Of a stretch of DNA of 39,658 nt, positions 34,004 through 39,658 are shown piece after piece (position 1 is the first letter of the stretch; every line of letters starts with the position of its first letter). The notes beneath the pieces were generated by a model. It saw only the letters and a program-made list of their open reading frames with translations, did no database searches and was not told the origin of the DNA. The translations under genes were made by a program, and so were the position numbers. Where the stretch lies: NCBI GenBank assembly GCA_038237665.1, contig JBBRYK010000020.1, positions 1 to 39,658 of the forward strand, given 5' to 3'. The stretch comes from JBBRYK01 sp038237665 (GTDB taxonomy: Bacteria; Actinomycetota; Thermoleophilia; Gaiellales; Gaiellaceae).

Positions 34004-34948
34004 CTACCGAGCGCGCGCCGCAGCCGTGGCCGGTACCGGCGCCGCCGTTCGTGCTCGGGCGGGCTTGCCCCTGACGATCAGCGCGACAGCGATCAGAATC
34101 ATGGCGCCGGCGATCACGGTCCGCACGCCGATCGGCTCGCTCAGGATCGCCCAGCCGAGGAAGACGGCGACGGCCGGGTTGACGTAAGCGTAGGTCGACA
34201 CCAGTGAGGTCGGCGCGGCGCGAAGCAGCCAGATGTACGCGCTGAACCCGACGAGCGAACCGATCGCGATCAGGTAGACCAGGGCAAGCAGGGATTGGGT
34301 CGACACGCCGCCTAGATCGGCACCCTCGCCGAGGGAGAGGCCGACCACAGCCAGGATCCCGCCGCCGGTCAGCATCTCCATCGATGCGGCGACGAGTGGC
34401 CGGCGCGGAAGCACGGCGCGCCGCGAAAGCAGCGACCCAACGGCCCAGGAGATCGCCGAGATGACGAGGAGGAGGGCGCCGACGGGATCGAGGTGGCCAG
34501 GCCCTGTCGGCCCGGCGAGGAGCGCGGCGCCCGCAAGCCCGACCACCAGCCCGGCAACGGCGGAGCGACCCAGCCGCTGCCCCCACACCGCACGGTCGAG
34601 CAGCGCCATCCAGAGCGGCACCGTCGCGATCACGAGGGAGCTGACACCCGAGTCGACCTTCTGCTCGGCGAGAGCGAGGAGGCCGTTTCCGGAGACGAGG
34701 AGGGCACCTCCGACGACCGCCGCCGCGCCCCACTGCCGGAGGCCCGGACTGTCTCCTTCGCGGTCTCCTCGGCGGATCGACCACGCGTAGAGCAGCGCGC
34801 CCGCGATCAGGAAACGAATTGCTCCCATCAGGAACGGCGGCAGCGTGCGAACGGCGAGCAGGATGCCGATGTAGGTCGAGCCCCAGACCACGTACACGAC
34901 GAGCAGCGCGGCCCAGATCCGCGCGCGGCTTGCTTCTGCAGGGCTCAC
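34004..34948 (-). CDS. EamA/DMT family transporter
   Basis: 314-residue drug/metabolite transporter with about ten membrane helices in two EamA repeats. The first starts ALLVVYVVWGSTYIGILLAVR, the second LLLVISAISWAVGSLLSRR. Near the C-terminus ASYAYVNPAVAVFLG is replaced by the close STYAYVNPAVAVFLGW. Likely an exporter of amino acids or small metabolites; substrate unknown. The open frame runs to 35035, but GTG at 34948 overlaps the stop of a small upstream ORF in GTGA. A divergent LysR gene suggests its regulator. Confidence 0.85.
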   Translation of the reverse strand: MSPAEASRARIWAALLVVYVVWGSTYIGILLAVRTLPPFLMGAIRFLIAGALLYAWSIRRGDREGDSPGLRQWGAAAVVGGALLVSGNGLLALAEQKVDSGVSSLVIATVPLWMALLDRAVWGQRLGRSAVAGLVVGLAGAALLAGPTGPGHLDPVGALLLVISAISWAVGSLLSRRAVLPRRPLVAASMEMLTGGGILAVVGLSLGEGADLGGVSTQSLLALVYLIAIGSLVGFSAYIWLLRAAPTSLVSTYAYVNPAVAVFLGWAILSEPIGVRTVIAGAMILIAVALIVRGKPARARTAAPVPATAAARAR

Positions 34949-35073
34949 CGCCGTCGCGGCGCCCCCGGCCACCACCCACGGGTGTCCCGGTCGTCGAGGT
35001 CCCGATGGTCGGGCACGACGACGGCGCCGAGGCACACGGCGAGGAGCACGAGGGAGATCACCAGGGCGCTCAT
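34945..35073 (-). CDS. 42-residue membrane ORF coupled to the EamA gene
   Basis: ATG at 35073 has GGAG five bases upstream. The product begins with one strong hydrophobic helix, MSALVISLVLLAVCLGAVVV, then a charged tail rich in Asp and Arg. Its TGA overlaps the GTG of the transporter as GTGA, the coupling used throughout this window. That argues for real translation. No family is recognised; it may be a small transporter partner or a translated leader. Confidence 0.5.
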   Translation of the reverse strand: MSALVISLVLLAVCLGAVVVPDHRDLDDRDTRGWWPGAPRRR

Positions 35074-35125
35074 ACCAACTCCAACGCCCTCAACGGTGCC
35101 GCCGTGAGGTCATTAGCGCAAGTCC

Positions 35126-35131
35126 TATAAA
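35126..35131 (+). promoter_or_regulatory. -10 box TATAAA for the LysR gene
   Basis: TATAAA lies 14 nt before the ATG at 35146. The interrupted dyad AAGTC-N11-GGCTT (35120-35140) spans this box and could be the regulator's own operator. The dyad is weak. Confidence 0.4.
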
Positions 35132-35145
35132 GTGTGGCTTCGATT

Positions 35146-36084
35146 ATGGAAGCTGATCGTTGGCTGGGACTCGAGCTACGGCATCTAGCCGCCCTCAAAG
35201 CGGTTGTCGAGCAGGGCTCGTTCGGACGCGCGGCGACCAGCCTCGGGTACACCCAGTCGGCCGTGAGCCAGCAGATCGCGACGCTCGAACGCATCGTCGG
35301 AGCGAAGCTGCTCGACCGGCCGGGAGGCCCGAAGCCCGTCTCGGTCACCGACGCGGGGTCCGTCTTGCTCCGCCACGCCGAGAGCATCACCGCGCGCCTC
35401 CAGGCCGCCCAGGCCGACCTCCGGTCTCTCGCGGACGGCGCGGCGGGCCCGCTTCGGGTCGGCACCTACCAGAGCGTCGGCGCACGCATCCTCCCCACCA
35501 TCCTTCAGCGCTTCCTCGCCGAGTGGCCCCAGGTCGAGATCTCGCTGCAGGAGCTCACGGACGACGAGGAGCTGCTGATTCGCGTCGAACGGGGCGAGCT
35601 CGACCTGACGTTCACGATGCTTCCGCTGCCGCCCGGCCCGTTCGAGTTCGTCGAGTTGATGCGCGACCCCTACGTCCTCGTGGTCGCCGCGGACTCACTG
35701 CTCGCCGAGCGCGACCGGCCGCCCACACCGCGCGAGATCGCCGACCTCCCGCTGATCGGCAACCGCAGCTGCCGCAGCATCGAGGCCGGAATGAACTACG
35801 TGCGCGGGTCAGGCCGTGAGCCCCGGATCGTCTTCCGCTCCGACGACAACGGCACCGTGCAGGGCATGGCCGCCAACGGGATGGGCGCAGCGCTGGTGCC
35901 GCTCTTGACCGTCGACGAGGCGGACGAGCGCATCGAGGTGATCGAGCTGTCCGACCGCTTCCCGGAGCGAATCATCGGCATCGCGTGGCACCGCGACCGG
36001 CACCGGAGCCGGGCCGCAGAGGCGTTCGTCGACGAGGCGCGTGCCGTCTCCGCCGAGTACGCCGCGCAGCGGGTGCCCGCCTAG
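35146..36084 (+). CDS. LysR-type transcriptional regulator
   Basis: 312-residue LysR regulator. The winged helix-turn-helix occupies about residues 9-68: LRHLAALKAVVEQGSFGRAA, then LGYTQSAVSQQIATLERIVG. The periplasmic-binding-fold effector domain begins near residue 92 with GPLRVGTYQSVGARILP. GTG at 35134 is also in frame but lies too close to the TATAAA -10 box, so I prefer the ATG. It is divergent from the EamA transporter and its small partner, the usual target arrangement. The effector is unknown. Confidence 0.9.
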   Translation: MEADRWLGLELRHLAALKAVVEQGSFGRAATSLGYTQSAVSQQIATLERIVGAKLLDRPGGPKPVSVTDAGSVLLRHAESITARLQAAQADLRSLADGAAGPLRVGTYQSVGARILPTILQRFLAEWPQVEISLQELTDDEELLIRVERGELDLTFTMLPLPPGPFEFVELMRDPYVLVVAADSLLAERDRPPTPREIADLPLIGNRSCRSIEAGMNYVRGSGREPRIVFRSDDNGTVQGMAANGMGAALVPLLTVDEADERIEVIELSDRFPERIIGIAWHRDRHRSRAAEAFVDEARAVSAEYAAQRVPA

Positions 36085-36090
36085 AGGCTC

Positions 36091-37749
36091 TCACCTCTTC
36101 ACCAGCCGTACCGCAGCGGAGCGGACCGGATCGGACTGACCCCACCGGTCGACGAGCACCGCCCGGTAGCGATACACGCCCGGCTCGAGCACCTCGGTGC
36201 AGATCTTGACCGGCCGCCGGCAGACCGGCACCAGCGCCGTGCCGCGCTCGCGGAAGACGAGCGCCCCCCTGATCCGCGGGTCGTCCGGCCAGCGAACCCT
36301 CACCCGCATCGTGCGCGCCTTGATCTGGAAGGGCGCCACGAGGATCGGAGGCTCCGGCCGGGTCAGGTCCGCCAGCATGTTCCGCATGAACTGCTGGAGG
36401 CGCGGGTCGACGGGGGTCGTGAAGCCGTCGCCGTTCACGCGGTAGTCGTCGAGCGCCCAGGAGAACTCGAGCGAGCCGCTCGCGAAGACGCGAGCGCCAG
36501 AGCCGGCCGTGTACGTCACCGCCTCGGACCGCTCGAGCGGATCCGTCCCCTCATGGTGGAAGAGCACGCTCAGGTGCGGAATGCAGGAGCCGGAGCCGGG
36601 AATCTGATCGTGCTCGCGGCTGACGATCCCGGCGACCGTCGACGAGGCGGAGAGCCCCGTGCCGGCGAACCAGCGATGCTCGGCAGCGCCGACGAGGTAG
36701 TCGCCGCGCGGCCACTGGTACGAGCCTTCGTAGTGCTGGACGCCGAGTAGCGCGCACTCGGGCCGAGAAGGGGTTAGGTCGCGGAAGAGGACGCTCTCGA
36801 GCGCCTGGCTGGGTTCCGGATCGGCCGGCGACTTGTAGCCGATCATCGTCGTGGAGCCGTTTTCGTAGCGCACCTGCCAGTACGCGGCGTTCGCCCCCAT
36901 GAAGGCGAGGTTCGTCCCGCGGTCGCGCGCGCCCTCGTAGCCGTCGCGCATCGTCTTCGTCCAGTACTCGTCGTGGCCCGCGATCAGCACCAGCCGGTGC
37001 CGGACGAGAAGCTCGGGATCGCGGTCGACGTCGACATCGGTCGCATAGGAGACGTCGAGGCCCTCCCGCTCGAGAAATCGCAGCAGCGGGAGCTCCCACG
37101 ACGACACCGGCTGGTTCCCGGGCTGGTCCCAGGAATAGGGGCGGTCGAAGCTGACGTGGTTCGCTCTCGCTCCGCTCGTCGAGTTGAAGTCGTAGAGGCT
37201 CTTGCCGCCCCAGGAGTTGTAGGCCTGCCAGGTGTTCACCGGGACGACCACGAGGATCGGCGAGCGTCGCTCCTGGGCCTCCCGGACGACGAACGGCACG
37301 GTTCCGCTGCCCGATCCGTCGGTCGGCAGGAGCCGCGCCACGTAGTAGCCGCTGACCCAGTCACCGGGAATCGGGAGCGCGTCCGTCACCGGCCAGCCGG
37401 GTCGAGCCTCGCCGGTGACGGGGTCCGGAGCAGGAAGGGTGTAGGTGGCGCCCGACCGGTAGCCGAGACAGTTCGGGAGGCAGCCCACGATGCGGCCGCC
37501 CGGACCGCCGTACCAGCCGAGCCGGAGGATCTCGACCCGGTAGTCGACGCCCGCCGGAACGCTGACGTGGAGGTGCAGCGTCTCGCCCGGCGCGAGGCTC
37601 GGCTCCGACGCGTAGCCCTCGACCGCCGAGGCGCCGAACGGCCCCCAGCCGGACGTGCCGGCGAGGGCGTTCTCCTGCTGGATCGGGTTTCCGGCAAGGG
37701 CAGCCGGGACGAACACGGCCGCGATCAGCGCGAGAACGAACGCCCGCAT
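36091..37749 (-). CDS. Secreted N,N-dimethylformamidase large-subunit-like protein
   Basis: 552 residues with a clear signal peptide (MRAFVLALIAAVFVPAALAG, cleavage about residue 19-20). The body matches the C-terminal domain family of N,N-dimethylformamidase beta subunits: LRLGWYGGPGGR, VVPVNTWQAYNSWGGKSLYDF, FLEREGLDVSYATDVDVDRDPELL, GHDEYWTKTMRDGYEGARDRG, FMGANAAYWQVRYE and FASGSLEFSWALDD. A fibronectin-like tail (about 465-552) follows. Dimethylformamidases are cytoplasmic with a small subunit; here it is exported and no small subunit is adjacent. True substrate is unknown. Glycan or surface polymer is as likely as an amide. Confidence 0.8.
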   Translation of the reverse strand: MRAFVLALIAAVFVPAALAGNPIQQENALAGTSGWGPFGASAVEGYASEPSLAPGETLHLHVSVPAGVDYRVEILRLGWYGGPGGRIVGCLPNCLGYRSGATYTLPAPDPVTGEARPGWPVTDALPIPGDWVSGYYVARLLPTDGSGSGTVPFVVREAQERRSPILVVVPVNTWQAYNSWGGKSLYDFNSTSGARANHVSFDRPYSWDQPGNQPVSSWELPLLRFLEREGLDVSYATDVDVDRDPELLVRHRLVLIAGHDEYWTKTMRDGYEGARDRGTNLAFMGANAAYWQVRYENGSTTMIGYKSPADPEPSQALESVLFRDLTPSRPECALLGVQHYEGSYQWPRGDYLVGAAEHRWFAGTGLSASSTVAGIVSREHDQIPGSGSCIPHLSVLFHHEGTDPLERSEAVTYTAGSGARVFASGSLEFSWALDDYRVNGDGFTTPVDPRLQQFMRNMLADLTRPEPPILVAPFQIKARTMRVRVRWPDDPRIRGALVFRERGTALVPVCRRPVKICTEVLEPGVYRYRAVLVDRWGQSDPVRSAAVRLVKR

Positions 37750-37755
37750 GGCGCG

Positions 37756-37761
37756 ACGTTA
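37756..37761 (-). promoter_or_regulatory. -10-like TAACGT before the secreted protein gene
   Basis: TAACGT on the minus strand ends 6 nt before the ATG at 37749, again without a ribosome-binding site. Confidence 0.35.
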
Positions 37762-37783
37762 GCGCGCCGGTGTTGCCTAGCCG

Positions 37784-38290
37784 TTAGTACGCGACCTGGG
37801 ACTCGTGGTCGCCGTCGGCGCCCACGCCTGCGACGACCGACTCCTGCGAGCGCTCGTGCAGCCGCTCCCGGCCGCGCTTCACCGCGCCCAGGAACTTGTC
37901 GAGATTGACCTCGAGCGTGGACAGGATCCCGTCCGCCCAGTCCTCCATCTCGAGCCGCGTCTCGCGGGCCGTGCGCCTGGCGTCGTCGATGATCTCCTGC
38001 GCCTGCTTCTCGGCCAGCTTGACGATCTCGGTCTGCGAGGCCTCGCGCACGGCCTGCTCGCGCGCCTCCGCGATGATCCTGTCGACCTCGCGCTTCGCCT
38101 CCGCCAGCATCTCCTGGCGCTCCTTGACGATCCAGCGCGCCTGCTTGATCTCCTCGGGGATCGTCGCCCGCATCTGGTCGAGGATGTCGTAGATCTCCTC
38201 GCGGTCGATCCGGACCTGGTCGGTGAGCGGCACCGCCTTGGCGTTGTGCACGAGATCGTCGAGCTTGTCGATCAGAACAAGTACATCCAT
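37784..38290 (-). CDS. Coiled-coil protein of the coaD-yceD interval (DivIVA/ATP synthase b-like)
   Basis: 168-residue, almost wholly helical protein. Residues 1-20 (MDVLVLIDKLDDLVHNAKAV) form a short N-terminal unit, then a long charged coiled coil runs from about 30 to 145 (EEIKQARWIVKERQEMLAEA and similar). This is the conserved actinobacterial protein found between coaD and yceD, often labelled cell-division-initiation or ATPase-like; its role is not settled. ATG at 38290 is chosen over a 96-codon shadow extension, with GGAG 4 nt upstream and TAGACT 8 nt upstream. Confidence 0.85.
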   Translation of the reverse strand: MDVLVLIDKLDDLVHNAKAVPLTDQVRIDREEIYDILDQMRATIPEEIKQARWIVKERQEMLAEAKREVDRIIAEAREQAVREASQTEIVKLAEKQAQEIIDDARRTARETRLEMEDWADGILSTLEVNLDKFLGAVKRGRERLHERSQESVVAGVGADGDHESQVAY

Positions 38291-38301
38291 AACGCTCCAG
38301 T

Positions 38302-38813
<512 letters not shown>

Positions 38814-38817
<4 letters not shown>

Positions 38818-39332
38818 TGCTCGAAGAGGGTCAGGCGTGCCGATCCGTAGTGCCGAGACGTCCGTTTGGCGAGCGGGAGATCCGGCTCGACGCGTGCCGA
38901 GCTCTCCACGACCAGGAGGCCGCTTGGGGCGATCACGGCTGGCAGGTAACGGGCAAGAGCGGAGAAGTCGGTCATTTCGTACGGCGGGTCGAGCAGCACG
39001 AGATCGTACTGACGCCGCTCGGTTGCCAGCGCCTGGAGGGCGTCGCGGCAGAGGACGGCCGCCCCGGTCAAGCGCAGTTTCTCGAGATTCCGCTCGATCG
39101 TCCGACAGGCAGCGCGATCGGTTTCGACGAAGACCGCGCTCCCGGCCCCGCGCGAGAGCGCCTCCAGCCCCATCGCGCCGGAACCGGCGTAGAGATCGAG
39201 CACGGACGCCCCCTCGACGGGCCCGATCAGGTTGAACGCGGCCTCGCGGACCCGGTCCCCCGTTGGGCGGGTGGCAAGCCCTTTGGGCGCTTCAATGCGG
39301 TGGCCTTTGCGGCTTCCGGCGATGATGCGCAT
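38814..39332 (-). CDS. rsmD: 16S rRNA (guanine966-N2)-methyltransferase RsmD
   Basis: 172-residue SAM-dependent methylase. MRIIAGSRKGHRIEAPKGLATRPTGDRVREA in parts, SAM loop VLDLYAGSGAMGLEALSRG and catalytic LLDPPYEM are all present. It heads the rsmD-coaD operon; no promoter is convincing in the upstream hairpin-rich DNA. Confidence 0.95.
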
Positions 39333-39385
39333 GGCTGGAGTGTCCCCTAGGGGTCGGGTGGGCCGCTACGCGGCAAAAAGTTTCC

Positions 39386-39403
39386 GGGGGGCTCTCGCCC
39401 CCC
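39386..39403. repeat. Perfect GC hairpin 1
   Basis: GGGGGGC and GCCCCCC around the loop TCTC. Followed at 39406-39419 by the 14 nt shared, inverted, with the ABC-F 3' end. Confidence 0.55.
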
Positions 39404-39460
39404 GAGACCCCCCGGTGTTTCCATGGACCGTAGATATCGCGGAGCAAGCTCCGCTCGAAT

Positions 39461-39480
39461 GGGGGGACTCCCGTCCCCCC
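39461..39480. repeat. Perfect GC hairpin 2
   Basis: GGGGGGAC and GTCCCCCC around the loop TCCC, built like hairpin 1. No T run follows on either strand. Confidence 0.55.
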
Positions 39481-39658
39481 ATTGGCCCCCCTGGCTGGTA
39501 TGGCTCCGCGGAGTGATGAAAAACCTGCGGAGAGCCTCCGGACGGCCAACCCTCCGGACAACGGTCCCCTTTCTTCTCCCGCCGTCAGGCGGGCGTGCCC
39601 ATTTCCGTCGGCGCAGCCGGCGGACAAACTCGATCTGCGCGTAAGCCGCGGTGATCCA

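Larger units (their letters stand above)
39333..39658. other. 326-bp non-coding right edge with several strong hairpins
   Basis: Upstream of rsmD I see no credible gene on either strand; the open frames are low-complexity. It holds two perfect hairpins of similar design (39386-39403 and 39461-39480) and a shorter one at 39439-39454. Confidence 0.55.

Noticed and set aside
39292..39627. 111-codon minus-strand frame at the right edge
   Set aside because: It runs through several perfect hairpins, has low-complexity Gly/Arg/Ser composition and would overlap rsmD; I regard it as non-coding.

Overview
The window is about 39.7 kb of very GC-rich, densely packed bacterial DNA. The conserved gene order (rsmD-coaD-coiled-coil protein-yceD-rpmF-plsX-acpP-rnc-smc-ftsY and ffh-rpsP-khpA-rimM-trmD-lepB-rplS-rnhB-yraN-comM-dprA), the many GTG and TTG starts, and TANNNT -10 boxes placed a few bases before start codons all point to an actinobacterium. 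A deep lineage such as Thermoleophilia is my guess from overall feel, not something I can prove. The window looks like ordinary chromosome; I see no phage, plasmid or CRISPR.

Layout. 143-7083 (minus): a DNA repair operon addB-addA-nth, with TGATG and 3-nt junctions. 7186-7658 (minus): a small CxxC protein and a frameshifted small ORF. 7734-8807 (plus): a lone isocitrate/isopropylmalate dehydrogenase-like gene. 8764-10113 (minus): an HD-GYP protein and a DedA membrane protein. 10235-14364 (plus): the three-gene proton-translocating transhydrogenase (pntAA, pntAB, pntB), coupled to an ornithine cyclodeaminase/alanine dehydrogenase-like gene and followed by a VOC protein. 14361-17937 (minus): comM, dprA and an FAD amine oxidoreductase joined by GTGA overlaps. 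18000-19937: a scar with a 5'-truncated GNAT gene, a frameshifted DNA methylase and the 5' half of htpX. 19971-25389 (minus): a translation and secretion cluster from ffh to yraN. 25446-30305: dodecin (plus), then ftsY, smc, rnc and acpP (minus). 30426-31609 (minus): plsX and rpmF. 31642-33417 (plus): an ABC-F gene with a leader. 33466-33975 (minus): yceD. 34004-37749: an accessory block (EamA transporter, small membrane ORF, LysR regulator, secreted dimethylformamidase-like protein). 37784-39332 (minus): the coiled-coil protein, coaD and rsmD. 39333-39658: hairpin-rich non-coding DNA.

The most unusual signals are these. A signal peptidase I is fused at its N-terminus to a J-like domain without HPD, and is interrupted by an in-frame TAG. 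An ABC-F gene on the opposite strand splits the yceD-rpmF pair; its Shine-Dalgarno pairs perfectly over 10 bp with the end of a short upstream ORF, which looks like a drug-sensing attenuator. The SMC protein is only 840 residues. The rnc gene has no ATG, GTG or TTG start for its essential N-terminus. Two small ORFs were missed by a length cutoff. The several frame breaks could partly be assembly or base-calling errors.
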